Positions 16,316 to 24,591 of a DNA stretch of 31,464 nucleotides are shown here, piece after piece. The notes under the pieces were generated by a model. It did no database searches. It saw nothing but the letters and a program-made list of their open reading frames with translations, and was not told the DNA's origin. This stretch comes from an uncultured Clostridia bacterium (GTDB taxonomy: Bacteria; Bacillota; Clostridia; Christensenellales; Aristaeellaceae): the NCBI GenBank assembly GCA_934630975.1, contig CAKTXH010000022.1, positions 1 to 31,464 of the forward strand, written 5' to 3'. A program made the translations under genes and the position numbers. How positions within the stretch are numbered: position 1 is the stretch's first letter; every line of letters begins with the position of its first letter.

Positions 16316-17386
16316 ATGTACGATATTCCTGTGACGCTCACGACGAATCCCAAGAAAAAGCCGGAGGACGAATCCAAACTCGGCTTCGGTAAAATCTTTA
16401 CCGATCATATGTTCATCATGGATTATGAGGCGGGCCGCGGCTGGCATGACGCCCGCGTGGTGCCCTATGGCCCGTTTGTGATGGATCCGGCCTGCACCGT
16501 GTTCCACTATGCGCAGGAAATTTTTGAAGGCATGAAGTGCTATCGCCGCAAGGACGGCGGCTTGAACCTGTTCCGTCCGCGCGACAACTTCGCCCGCATG
16601 AATCGCTCTGCCGAGCGTCTGGGCATGCCGCAGCTCGACGTGGAGGAAGCAATGGCCGGTCTGACTGCGTTGCTGAAGGCCGATGCGGAGTGGGTGCCGA
16701 GCGCGCCGGGCACTTCGCTGTATATCCGTCCGACGATGATTTCGACCGATGTGATGCTGGGCGTTCACGCGTCTAAAACCTATCGCTTCTTCATCATCTG
16801 CTCGCCGTCCGGCGCGTATTACGCCAAGGGACTGGCCCCGGTCGGCATTTATGTCGAGCCGGAACTGGTGCGCGCGGTGAAGGGCGGCGTCGGCTTTACC
16901 AAGACCGGCGGCAACTACGCGGCCTCGATTCTTGCAGGCGATATCGCCGAAAAGAAGGGCTATGAGCAGGTGCTCTGGCTGGATGGCAAAGAGAATAAGT
17001 ATATCGAAGAAGTTGGTTCAATGAACATGTTCTTCAAATTCAAGGATGCGCTGGTCACGCCGCCGCTGCTCGGCTCTATCCTCGGCGGCATTACCCGCGA
17101 CTCCATCATCAAGCTGGCGAAGTACAAGGGAATCCCGGTGGATGAGCGCCGCATCACGGTGCAGGATGTCTTTGACGCGGCGGATAACGGTACGCTCGAA
17201 GAGGCGTTTGGTTCCGGCACGGCGGCCGTCGTTTCCCCGGTGGGCCGTCTTGCGTGGAAGGATCGCGAGATTTCCATCTCCGGCGGCGAAATCGGTAAGC
17301 TGACGCAGGATTTCTATGATACGCTGACGGGAATTCAGTATGGCGAGCGCGAAGATCCGTTCGGCTGGGTCATCAAGCTCTCTTAA
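16316..17386 (+). CDS. ilvE: Branched-chain amino acid aminotransferase (class IV)
   Basis: 356 residues, the longer BCAT2-like form also found in Bacillus. It is a PLP enzyme that transfers the amino group between glutamate and the keto acids of leucine, isoleucine and valine. The N-terminal domain has FVMDPACTVFHYAQEIFEGMK and the FRPRDN stretch. The PLP lysine is the K in FTKTGGNYAAS. After it come YEQVLWLDG, EEVGSMNMFF and GSILGGITRDSII, all hallmarks of the family. The ATG at 16316 follows GGAGG. It is monocistronic by appearance, with its own strong promoter; no other ilv genes are nearby, and a role in either synthesis or degradation is possible. Confidence 0.95.
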   Translation: MYDIPVTLTTNPKKKPEDESKLGFGKIFTDHMFIMDYEAGRGWHDARVVPYGPFVMDPACTVFHYAQEIFEGMKCYRRKDGGLNLFRPRDNFARMNRSAERLGMPQLDVEEAMAGLTALLKADAEWVPSAPGTSLYIRPTMISTDVMLGVHASKTYRFFIICSPSGAYYAKGLAPVGIYVEPELVRAVKGGVGFTKTGGNYAASILAGDIAEKKGYEQVLWLDGKENKYIEEVGSMNMFFKFKDALVTPPLLGSILGGITRDSIIKLAKYKGIPVDERRITVQDVFDAADNGTLEEAFGSGTAAVVSPVGRLAWKDREISISGGEIGKLTQDFYDTLTGIQYGEREDPFGWVIKLS

Positions 17387-17441
17387 AAGCAAACGATAAA
17401 AGGACGAGCGTTGTCCGATTCCGAAAGATAAACGGATGATA

Positions 17442-17472
17442 AATGGCACCCATGCAAACCACGGGTGCCATT
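17442..17472 (+). other. Hairpin upstream of the unknown 344-residue gene
   Basis: A perfect 10-bp inverted repeat (17442-17451 with 17463-17472) and an 11-nt loop, 55 nt after ilvE and 41 nt before the next start. No T run follows, so it is a poor intrinsic terminator. It may be an RNA stability or processing element, or an operator. Confidence 0.6.
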
Positions 17473-17513
17473 GTCATGCGGTGAAAATGAAAACAATTGC
17501 GGAGGAATCGACA

Positions 17514-18548
17514 ATGTTCAGGCAGGAAGAAATATTTCCGGGCGGCTGGTCGGATAAGACCGTGGAGGCCATGCAAAAACGGCGGTTTGAGCAAAGCGTC
17601 CGGCAATTAGAGCCGCTCGGAGCGAATCGACTGGATGCGTTGACGCCCGGCGCATTGGAACGCAGGCTGGAGCAGAGCTGGCAAGAGATCAAGCGCAAGC
17701 CGATGTATCACCAGCAGTTGACGCAGGTGTGGAAGCATGTGCTGGAGACCATCGACGTGCAGGCCGATTGCCTCTCGAACGAGGAGCACGAGCTGGTGGA
17801 GCGTGCGATCATTCTGGGCGGAACGGCTCGGATTGAGGACGCGGCGGAACTGGAAGCGGCGCGCGCCCTGTCGCTCAGGCTATGGGCAAGCATCGGTCTG
17901 GTTTCCGATAAGCCTTATCTGGAACTTGAAAGAGCGGTTCGTCAGCCTGTGGCGCGCGCTTTTGCCCGTCAGGAGCATGAACGCATCCGGGTGAGGCTGA
18001 ACGGTTTTCATGAATACCTGATGGGAACGCTGTACCGCGTCGGCGCGATGGATGACCGCCAACCGCAGAAGATGATGATGCATGAAATTTTAGGCGGCGA
18101 TGAACGGGATGAAGTGCGCATGCATTTGGCGCGGCGATATCTGTGGGCGAGTTACGACTGTATGGATTACAGCGGCGGCGTGATGCTGATTCATCCGGCG
18201 CTGGCTGAACCGCAGCGCGTGATTCGAGGGAAACGCCGTTCGAATAATCTGCTGATGATGCCGACGGGTTCGGCGAGCTGCATGGATATTCTCCCGGAAG
18301 AAATCCCGCTTCAAAAAGAGGTGGAGCGTGCGATTGCGGGCGCGCTTCGCGACGGTCGCCGCGAGGAAGACGTCGCTACAACGCTTCGCCTTTTGTGCAA
18401 GCAGGGCGCGCCGCTGAGCGCGTTGGAAGAGGTTCTGCAATCGGCGCTGATCATTTATGTTTCCGATGCGATGCGCGCTGCGCTTTCCGATTTATACATT
18501 CAAATGCCCAAGTGGGTGATGCCCCAAGGCGGCGCAACGCTGCAATAA
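17514..18548 (+). CDS. Uncharacterised helical protein, 344 residues
   Basis: I do not recognise this family. The ATG at 17514 has GCGGAGGA upstream; the in-frame ATG at 17436 lies before the hairpin and has no good site. Predicted to be soluble and mostly alpha-helical, rich in Arg, Glu and Leu, with no signal peptide or membrane helix. Segments that may be conserved: DKPYLELERAVRQPVARAF (about 145-163), FHEYLMGTLYRVGAMDD, a central RRYLWASYDCMDYSGGVMLIHP, and the end YIQMPKWVMPQGGATLQ. No nucleotide-binding loop or zinc ligand set is apparent. It lies 18 nt before an RluA-type gene and likely shares its transcript. A function in RNA or ribosome biology would be guesswork. Confidence 0.75.
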   Translation: MFRQEEIFPGGWSDKTVEAMQKRRFEQSVRQLEPLGANRLDALTPGALERRLEQSWQEIKRKPMYHQQLTQVWKHVLETIDVQADCLSNEEHELVERAIILGGTARIEDAAELEAARALSLRLWASIGLVSDKPYLELERAVRQPVARAFARQEHERIRVRLNGFHEYLMGTLYRVGAMDDRQPQKMMMHEILGGDERDEVRMHLARRYLWASYDCMDYSGGVMLIHPALAEPQRVIRGKRRSNNLLMMPTGSASCMDILPEEIPLQKEVERAIAGALRDGRREEDVATTLRLLCKQGAPLSALEEVLQSALIIYVSDAMRAALSDLYIQMPKWVMPQGGATLQ

Positions 18549-18566
18549 CCAAAGAGGAGAATTCAT

Positions 18567-19448
18567 ATGCAATTCGACGTAACGCCCGATCAGGATGGAA
18601 TGATGCTTTCGCGCCTGCTTTTGCAGGTGGCCGATGTGCCGCCGTGGGCGGTCAAGCAGGCGATGAAGAATCGGGATGTGCGCGTGGATGGTGTGCGGAT
18701 ATCGGGCGACGCGAGGGTGCAGGAAGGGCAGCAGATTCGCGTTTACTGGCCGAAGGAGGCTGTCTCACCGCAGGGACAGAGCAAGTTTGCATTGCCGATT
18801 GTTTTCGAGGACGAGCATGTCATTCTCATCAATAAGCCGCAGGGAATTCAGGTGCAGAACGAAGAGAATCCGTTTGCCGGGGATACGGTGCTGACGCGGG
18901 TGATTGCGGAAAAACAACGGGCGGGCGAAAAAGCAGACCGAATTCGGCTCTGCCATCGGCTGGACGTACAGACCGGCGGTCTGCTTTTGCTGACAAAAGA
19001 CGACGCAGCTTATGAAGCAGCCAGGGAAGCGTTTGAAAAGCGGACGATGGAAAAGTTTTATACCTGCCGCGTGAAAGGATGCCCCGCAAAGCGCGAGGCC
19101 GTGATGCATGCGTATCTGCGCAAGGATGCGCAGCTTTCCCGCGTTGCGATTACGGATTATCCGGCTCGAGGGGCGCTTGAAATCGTTACCGGCTACCGGG
19201 TGATCGAGCCGGGCGAGTATGCGCGGCTCGAGGTCGAATTGATGACGGGCCGAACCCATCAGATCCGCGCGCATCTGGCACATATCGGCTATCCGATTCT
19301 GGGGGACGATAAATACGGCGATCGCGCGCTGAATCGTCAGCTCGGGCTTCGCCGTCAGCAGCTTTGGGCGACGCGGCTGGTTTTCCACGCGGACGGTGCG
19401 CTGGCTTATTTGAACGGCAGAACGTTTACGGTGGATTGCCCGTTTTGA
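18567..19448 (+). CDS. RluA family pseudouridine synthase
   Basis: 293 residues. It isomerises specific uridines in rRNA or tRNA to pseudouridine. A short S4-like N-terminal part (about 12-62, with VKQAMKNRDVRVDGVRI) precedes the catalytic domain. The catalytic motif CHRLDVQTGGLLLLTK contains the nucleophilic D133. Other family motifs are KFYTCRVKG and LMTGRTHQIRAHLAHIGYPILGDDKYG. The target (RluC, RluD or RluA type) cannot be fixed from sequence alone. The ATG at 18567 follows AGAGGAG. Gaps of 18 and 17 nt to its neighbours suggest a three-gene operon. Confidence 0.93.
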   Translation: MQFDVTPDQDGMMLSRLLLQVADVPPWAVKQAMKNRDVRVDGVRISGDARVQEGQQIRVYWPKEAVSPQGQSKFALPIVFEDEHVILINKPQGIQVQNEENPFAGDTVLTRVIAEKQRAGEKADRIRLCHRLDVQTGGLLLLTKDDAAYEAAREAFEKRTMEKFYTCRVKGCPAKREAVMHAYLRKDAQLSRVAITDYPARGALEIVTGYRVIEPGEYARLEVELMTGRTHQIRAHLAHIGYPILGDDKYGDRALNRQLGLRRQQLWATRLVFHADGALAYLNGRTFTVDCPF

Positions 19449-19465
19449 TACGGAGGAGGAAGAAC

Positions 19466-20308
19466 ATGAAACGTGTGCGGTTGATTGCGCTGGATATGGA
19501 TGGAACGCTGCTGCTCAGCGATCATCAGACGGTTTCGCAGCGCAATATAGATGCGATTCGCAGGGCGGATGCGGCGGGCATCCACGTGTGTATCTGCACA
19601 GGGCGCATGCTTGAGGATGCGAGCGACTTTGTGAAACGGCTGGATCTGCCGTGTATGCTGATCGCCTGCAACGGAACCCGAATCAGCGACGCGCCGCTCC
19701 CCGAAGGCCGCATTATTTACAGGCGTTCGCTTGAGCCGGAGGACGCCAAGCGCGCAATTGATCTTCTGCTGCCGTATCGCATCATGATGAATGGCTTTGA
19801 GGATGGCCGGGTAACGACGGTTGCTTTCGCCCCCGGTCAGCATTATCATATCACAGAGCGCGCTTTGGTTGAGGCCTGCTACGGAGAAGAAGCGATGTAT
19901 GCGGCGGCCAAACGCGGCATTATGAAGCTGTATCTGGCGGAGGATGGTTACGCGGGCGCGGTGGATACCGAGAACACAAAGGCGGCGCGCGCGGCCATTC
20001 AAAAGGCGCTGCCGCATTTGCAGCTGACCAAGTCTTCGCCGGGCAATATCGAAATCATGCCGGAAAACGCGGGCAAGGGCACCGCGCTGGCGTATCTGGC
20101 GCAGCATCTTGGCCTTGAGCGCGAACAGGTCATGGCGATGGGCGACGCGGAAAATGATCTGAGCATGCTGGAATATGCCTATCACAGCGTCGCAATGGCG
20201 AATGGAAGCGATGCGGTGAAAGCGGCGTGCCGTTATCAGACGACGAGCAACGATGACTGCGGCGTTGCGGCGATGATTGACCGCGTGCTGGAAGCGCAGA
20301 AGGCGTAA
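19466..20308 (+). CDS. Cof-type HAD-IIB family phosphatase
   Basis: 280 residues. HAD motif I is LDMDGTLL with nucleophile D10 and acid D12. Motif II lies in CICTGRM, and motif IV is MGDAENDLSMLEYA with the Mg-binding Asp residues. The cap domain between about 85 and 190 is of the C2B type, typical of Cof/YidA sugar or nucleotide phosphatases, whose substrates are broad (sugar phosphates, PLP, FMN precursors) and not predictable here. The ATG at 19466 is preceded by GGAGGAGGA. It is the last gene of the operon, ending at a bidirectional terminator. Confidence 0.93.
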   Translation: MKRVRLIALDMDGTLLLSDHQTVSQRNIDAIRRADAAGIHVCICTGRMLEDASDFVKRLDLPCMLIACNGTRISDAPLPEGRIIYRRSLEPEDAKRAIDLLLPYRIMMNGFEDGRVTTVAFAPGQHYHITERALVEACYGEEAMYAAAKRGIMKLYLAEDGYAGAVDTENTKAARAAIQKALPHLQLTKSSPGNIEIMPENAGKGTALAYLAQHLGLEREQVMAMGDAENDLSMLEYAYHSVAMANGSDAVKAACRYQTTSNDDCGVAAMIDRVLEAQKA

Positions 20309-20324
20309 AATTGGCAAAATAAAG

Positions 20325-20359
20325 CCCGGCGACGGCATACAGACCGATCGTCGGGTTTT
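20325..20359. terminator. Bidirectional terminator between the HAD and fRMsr genes
   Basis: An 8-bp stem (20325-20332 with 20348-20355, one G-T pair) is followed by TTTT on the + strand and by TTTATTTT on the - strand, between convergent genes. Confidence 0.8.
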
Positions 20360-20375
20360 GCTTATGCGCTTCAGG

Positions 20376-20885
20376 TTACAGCGAATAAGCGGCATGATCA
20401 AATCGACAGACGGTTTGGATGTGTTCTGCAAGCTGAGACAGATAAAGCTCGTCCTGCTCATCAAACCGGGAAAGGACAGGGCTGTCAATGTCCAGTACGC
20501 CGATGACATGTCCCTGATGGTGAATCGGAATGACGATTTCGCTCTGCGACGCGCTGTCGCAGGCGATATGGCCGGGAAAGGCGTGCACGTCGGCGACGCG
20601 CTGGATTTCATCCTTTTGCGCCGCCGTGCCGCATACGCCCCGCCCAAGCGGTATTCTCGTGCAGGCGGGCAGCCCGCAGAACGGCCCGAGTGTCAGCAAA
20701 CCGTCATCCATCAAATAAAAGCCGCACCAGTTGATCTGCGGCAGAGCGTCGGCCAGGAGCGCGGCGATATTCGCCAGATTGGCAATCGGGTTCAGCGTTT
20801 CATCCAGCAGGGCGGCGGCCTGCGCCAGAATCAGCTCGTAGCGTGCGGTCGGATCTTCGGGATAACGAGGTTTGGAAAAAGACAT
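20376..20885 (-). CDS. msrC: Free methionine-R-sulfoxide reductase (GAF domain)
   Basis: 169 residues, one GAF domain. It reduces free L-methionine-R-sulfoxide using thioredoxin. The signature NWCGFYL, LGPFCGLPAC, GRGVCG and DVHAFPGHIACDSASQSEIV is complete. The three functional cysteines are C75, C85 and C109, with the 10- and 24-residue spacing of the E. coli enzyme (84, 94, 118). The ATG at 20885 is favoured by AAAGGAAG 7-8 nt upstream; a GTG 21 nt further up overlaps that site. It lies downstream of dut, but a terminator hairpin sits just before its ribosome binding site. Having an oxidative repair enzyme in an anaerobe is common. Confidence 0.93.
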   Translation of the reverse strand: MSFSKPRYPEDPTARYELILAQAAALLDETLNPIANLANIAALLADALPQINWCGFYLMDDGLLTLGPFCGLPACTRIPLGRGVCGTAAQKDEIQRVADVHAFPGHIACDSASQSEIVIPIHHQGHVIGVLDIDSPVLSRFDEQDELYLSQLAEHIQTVCRFDHAAYSL

Positions 20886-20908
20886 GGGGATGCTTCCTTT
20901 CAACACAA

Positions 20909-20945
20909 ACAGAAAAAGAGACGTGCCGCGCGACGCGTCTCTTTT
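20909..20945 (-). terminator. Terminator-like hairpin between dut and msrC
   Basis: A perfect 10-bp stem (20914-20923 with 20936-20945) is followed on the minus strand by a T5 run. It starts 3 nt after the dut stop and ends less than 30 nt before the msrC start codon. Confidence 0.85.
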
Positions 20946-20948
20946 GTT

Positions 20949-21464
20949 TTAGTGGCCGGTGGTTGAACCGAGACCGCCGTTGCGAACGCCCTGCGCATGG
21001 TCATCCACCGTGATGCCGAACGGCAGGAAAATGCCCTGCGCAAACGCCGTGCCGGAGGGGACGATCAGCGTTTTGCCTTCGCGGCTGTCGTTGGTCATCC
21101 GCATGAAGATGTGTCCTTCGTTATCCGAACGGGCATAATCGCTGTCAATAACGCCGACGGAATTATCCAACTGGAAACGGTATTTGAAGCCCAAACCGCT
21201 GCGCGGATAAATCGTCAGCACCCAGCCTTCTTCAATCAGCACCCGCAAACCCGTCGGGATTTTGATGCTTTCGCCTGCGCCAAGCTCAAAGCCGACCGGC
21301 GCAAAAAGATCATAGCCAGCGGAACCACTCGTCGCGCGTTCCGGCAGGCGGATGCGCTCATACGCGGCAACGGCCTGTTCGACGGTTTGCTGGGGGAATG
21401 TCGCGACCCAATCCGCGACGAATCGGCGAAGGGAAACCTTTTCAAAACGTGCGACACGAACCAT
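20949..21464 (-). CDS. dut: dUTP diphosphatase family protein
   Basis: 171 residues. It hydrolyses dUTP to dUMP and pyrophosphate, keeping uracil out of DNA and feeding dTMP synthesis. The motifs are in order: SAGYDLFA (48-55), PRSGLG (87-92), GVIDSDY (104-110) with the catalytic Asp, GTAFAQGIFLP (138-148) and the P-loop-like RNGGLGSTTG (161-170). Two oddities: about 40 extra residues at the N-terminus, and an insert ARSDN between GVIDSDY and EGHIF. The ATG at 21464 follows AAAGGAG by 6 nt. It lies 20 nt after nrdG, so the same transcript probably supplies and cleans the dNTP pool. A dCTP deaminase-type activity cannot be excluded, but motif 5 favours dUTPase. Confidence 0.9.
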   Translation of the reverse strand: MVRVARFEKVSLRRFVADWVATFPQQTVEQAVAAYERIRLPERATSGSAGYDLFAPVGFELGAGESIKIPTGLRVLIEEGWVLTIYPRSGLGFKYRFQLDNSVGVIDSDYARSDNEGHIFMRMTNDSREGKTLIVPSGTAFAQGIFLPFGITVDDHAQGVRNGGLGSTTGH

Positions 21465-21484
21465 AAGAAACTCCTTTGTACCGG

Positions 21485-21982
21485 TTAATTCTTTGTCCAC
21501 AGAACGGTTTTTCCGACGGCCAGCGTCTTTTTAACGTCAATCACGCGCTGATTGCTGCTGCCCTTCCAACGCAGGTTGACGTCGCGCAGCGCCTCAACAT
21601 AAGGGCCGTCCACAATCACGTCAATCAGCGGAAGAAAGTCGAGTTCGTCACGGAAGCTTTCAAACAAATCGCCCGTATAGAGCCAGATTGTCTTTTTCGG
21701 GAACTGCTGACGAATTTCGCGAATAAGCTGACCGACGGTTTCGCGATTGCCGGGGCAGAGCGGATCGCCGCCGGAAAACGTTACGCCATCCATGTAATCC
21801 CGTGCGATATCAGCAAAAAGCTCCTTTTTTGCCGCATCATCGAACGGAATTCCGCTCTGCGCATCCCAGGTCTGCGGATTCTGGCATCCGCGGCAATGGT
21901 GCGCGCAGCCGGAAACCCAAAGCACCGTGCGCAGGCCGTCGCCGTTGAGCATATCATCCACGGTTATGTTATGGTAATTCAT
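21485..21982 (-). CDS. nrdG: Anaerobic ribonucleotide reductase activating enzyme NrdG
   Basis: 165 residues. A radical SAM enzyme that uses a 4Fe-4S cluster and S-adenosylmethionine to create the glycyl radical on NrdD. The cluster motif is SGCAHHCRGCQNPQTW with C26, C30 and C33 (CxxxCxxC). Next come the SAM-contacting TFSGGDPLCP segment and YTGDLFE. The ATG at 21982 is one nt beyond the nrdD stop, with only a weak GAAAGAG upstream, so translation is probably coupled to nrdD. Oxygen-labile chemistry implies anaerobic growth. Confidence 0.96.
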   Translation of the reverse strand: MNYHNITVDDMLNGDGLRTVLWVSGCAHHCRGCQNPQTWDAQSGIPFDDAAKKELFADIARDYMDGVTFSGGDPLCPGNRETVGQLIREIRQQFPKKTIWLYTGDLFESFRDELDFLPLIDVIVDGPYVEALRDVNLRWKGSSNQRVIDVKKTLAVGKTVLWTKN

Positions 21983-21983
21983 G

Positions 21984-24107
21984 TTACATACTCTTTCTTT
22001 CCGCAATTTCGGCCATCTTCGCATCGTTCAGGCGGCTTTCACCGTGAACGCGGGAATAGGAAAGATATCCGTTCATGCGGTCGATTTTCGTCAGATTCGT
22101 GCTGCCGCACTTCGGGCAGACGTCCATTTCCAATTGCTGATAGCCGCAGTCGTCGCAGTAGGCCAGCGACAGGTTGACGCCTTCATACAGGCCGAGCTTC
22201 ATGGCGCGGCGCACCAGCGTGCGGATGGCTTCCTTGTTGTAGCTGACGGGATAGCGCACGTATTGAATCTTTCCACCGTTGGAGAGGTTCCAGAAACGCG
22301 ATTCGCTGTTCTGCTTTTCAATCGGCGTGATATCCTCCGTCACGTGGCAGTGGAAGGAGTTGGAGACGTAAGGCCGATCGGATACGTTCTCCACAATGCC
22401 GTACAGCTTGCGGAACTGCTCGATTTGCAGGCCGCAGAGGCTTTCGGCAGGCGTTCCGTAGATGGCGTAAAGGTTGCCGTCTTCCTTCTTGAACTGGTTC
22501 ACCTTGTCGTTGATGTGCTGCATCACTTCGAGGGCGAACTGGCCGTCCTCATAGATGCTCTTGCCGTTGTAAAGCTCCTGAAGCTCGTTGAGCGCGGTAT
22601 AGCCGAAGGAGGCCGTCGCGGTTTTGAGCAGCGGCTTGATCTTGTCGTACAGCCCCAGATGGCCGCCGTAGAAACCGCCTTCGCAATAGGCCAGCGGGTT
22701 GGTGCTCGCGCGCATTTCGCCCAGATAGGCATACGTGCGGATGTGCAGGCGGCGGATCAGCTCGAGGTAATAATCCAGCACCTCGTAAAAATCGCGGCTC
22801 TCCTTGCGCGCTTTAGCGAGAATCAGCGGCAGATGCAGCGAAACCGCGCCGATGTTGAATCGGCCGACAAAAACAGGCTTATCGTTGTCATCCGCAGGTT
22901 CCATGCCGCCGCGCTCAAACCACGGGGAGAGGAACGCGCGGCAGCCCATCGGGCTGATCACAGCGCCGTATTTCTTGTACATCGAGGCCACATAGCCTTC
23001 GCCCGTCAGGCTCAGCCAGTCGGGGTACATCGTCTTGGCAGAACACTCGATACCGGCTTCGAAAACATCCTCGAGCGGCTTGCCCGGCCCGTGCAGATTT
23101 TCGTCGTAGAGGAAGACCAGCTTGGGGAAGAGCACCGGCTTTTTGTTGTTCTTCTTGCCCTGGCCGCCCGCATGCACCTTGAGGAACAGCTTGCTGGCGA
23201 GCTTGGCCATGCGCGTCTGGCCGAGACCCAGCGTCATGGTGATGAACGGATAATCGCCGCGGCTGGAAGCGACGGTGTTGAATTTGTATTCCCAGCCCTG
23301 GAAGCCCTGCTCGAAGTCGTTGACGATGTCTTTCATTGCTTCTTCCTGCGCGCGCTCGTCGGACAGGCCGAGGGAGCGATAACGATCGTAGAACATGACG
23401 TAGCTGGCCTCGGCGTACTTGTCGAGCAGCTGATCGACGCAGGAAACGGTAAAGCCGCCGTATTGCTGGCTCGCCGCGGAAAGCACGATATCGCCGATCA
23501 CGTCGAACGCTACATTCAGCGTCTTCGGCTCGTTGTACCACAGGTTGCCCATCTCAAAACCGCCGCGCAGCACTGCGCCCACGTCAAACAGGCAGCAGTT
23601 CATCGTGTCCCGGCGGGCGGACATATCGTGAATATAGATATAACCGTCGCGCTGCGCCTGAAGCTCTTCGACCGTCAGAAAGAATTTCTGATAGAGCTGC
23701 TTGTTGAGCTGATTGAAAATCAGGCTGCGACGCGTAGAAACCAGCGCGCTGTCCGCGTTGGAATTCTCCTTATCGCCGATGTACATGATGGACTGCGATT
23801 TTTTATAAACCGTGTCGAGCATCTGCACAAAATCGGTCTTGTAATTGCGATAATCGCGATACGATTTGGCAACCGCCGGATTGATCGCGTCCAGCGCGCC
23901 CTCGACGATGTTGTGCATCTGCGCAATCATGATGCCTTCGACGCCCAGCGCTTCGCATTTTTCGGTGACGAAACGGCAAATAAAGTCCAGCTCCTCCGGC
24001 TTGAAGGTGTAAAGCACACGCTCGGCGCTCTTGTTGACGGCGGCGACGACCTTTTGAACGTTAAACGGCTCCTTCGTGCCGTCTTTTTTGATGATGTACA
24101 TCCCCAC
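21984..24107 (-). CDS. nrdD: Anaerobic (class III) ribonucleoside-triphosphate reductase NrdD
   Basis: 707 residues from the GTG at 24107, which has GAGAGG at ideal distance; the ATG two codons later (24101) is the alternative. It reduces ribonucleoside triphosphates to dNTPs with a glycyl radical. An N-terminal ATP-cone covers about 1-90 (MYIIKKDGTKEPFNVQKVV). The ten-stranded barrel domain includes MNCCLFD and SPMGCRAFLSPW with probable active-site cysteines. The C-terminal zinc site has two CxxC pairs (YCDDCGY and VCPKCGS, about 651-667). The radical glycine is in RMNGYLSYSR (about residue 680), 27 residues from the end. It heads an nrdD-nrdG-dut cluster controlled by NrdR boxes in its promoter. 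Confidence 0.97.
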   Translation of the reverse strand: MGMYIIKKDGTKEPFNVQKVVAAVNKSAERVLYTFKPEELDFICRFVTEKCEALGVEGIMIAQMHNIVEGALDAINPAVAKSYRDYRNYKTDFVQMLDTVYKKSQSIMYIGDKENSNADSALVSTRRSLIFNQLNKQLYQKFFLTVEELQAQRDGYIYIHDMSARRDTMNCCLFDVGAVLRGGFEMGNLWYNEPKTLNVAFDVIGDIVLSAASQQYGGFTVSCVDQLLDKYAEASYVMFYDRYRSLGLSDERAQEEAMKDIVNDFEQGFQGWEYKFNTVASSRGDYPFITMTLGLGQTRMAKLASKLFLKVHAGGQGKKNNKKPVLFPKLVFLYDENLHGPGKPLEDVFEAGIECSAKTMYPDWLSLTGEGYVASMYKKYGAVISPMGCRAFLSPWFERGGMEPADDNDKPVFVGRFNIGAVSLHLPLILAKARKESRDFYEVLDYYLELIRRLHIRTYAYLGEMRASTNPLAYCEGGFYGGHLGLYDKIKPLLKTATASFGYTALNELQELYNGKSIYEDGQFALEVMQHINDKVNQFKKEDGNLYAIYGTPAESLCGLQIEQFRKLYGIVENVSDRPYVSNSFHCHVTEDITPIEKQNSESRFWNLSNGGKIQYVRYPVSYNKEAIRTLVRRAMKLGLYEGVNLSLAYCDDCGYQQLEMDVCPKCGSTNLTKIDRMNGYLSYSRVHGESRLNDAKMAEIAERKSM

Positions 24108-24142
24108 ACACGTTCCTCTCTTTGTACGACTTGAACCTGAAA

Positions 24143-24156
24143 CCACAATATATAGA
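24143..24156 (-). promoter_or_regulatory. NrdR box 1 (proximal)
   Basis: CCACAATATATAGA on the + strand matches the NrdR consensus ACACwATATaTwGT at most positions. It covers the -10 of the nrdD promoter. Confidence 0.82.
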
Positions 24157-24179
24157 TGCAATTCGATTTTTAGACACAA
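24151..24179 (-). promoter_or_regulatory. nrdD promoter overlapped by NrdR boxes
   Basis: On the minus strand TTGTGT (24174-24179) and TCTATA (24151-24156) are 17 bp apart, 44 nt above the start codon. Both hexamers lie inside NrdR boxes, the expected geometry for repression. Confidence 0.65.
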
Positions 24180-24187
24180 TATTTAGT
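24174..24187 (-). promoter_or_regulatory. NrdR box 2 (distal)
   Basis: ACACAATATTTAGT on the + strand is a close match to the NrdR consensus. It starts 31 bp from box 1, three helical turns, the spacing typical for paired NrdR boxes, and covers the -35. Confidence 0.85.
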
Positions 24188-24591
24188 TTTCGCTATCGAG
24201 AACCATCTTATCACGAAAACAGGGGCAGCGTCAAGGGAGATTGCGCTTAAAAAAAGAAAATATCGTCCGCGCGAACGTTTGTTCTTTCAGAAGAATCCGG
24301 CGCGGCAAACGCGCCATGCGGAAAAATGACGGCGGCGGACGCAGGATAAACGGGATATTGTCCAAAACCGTCCGATTCGGCTCTGAAGCGCGTGAAAACT
24401 TGCAGGGCGGCGAAGGAAGCGGAATTCCGCACGAGAGAAAGGAATAGACGATAGATGAATGTTTCTCTTCAGCATTGCCAGAATGTTCGATTTTTGCGCC
24501 TGCTGAATCACCAAAATCTTGTTTTTGTTTCGTTTTCACACAAAAACGCAAAATTGTGGCATAAAAACAGGAAAAATGACAAACACATTCA
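24188..24591. other. Gene-free stretch between nrdD and the phosphoribosyltransferase gene
   Basis: About 400 nt between divergent genes. Short open frames exist on both strands (for example 24241-24447 +), but none has a ribosome binding site or protein-like composition. I see no tRNA, riboswitch core or terminator with confidence. The A/T-rich right third simply leads into the promoter at 24592. Confidence 0.5.

Noticed and set aside
21981..24134. 717-codon open frame opposite nrdD
   Set aside because: Mirror frame of a highly conserved gene; no family features of its own.
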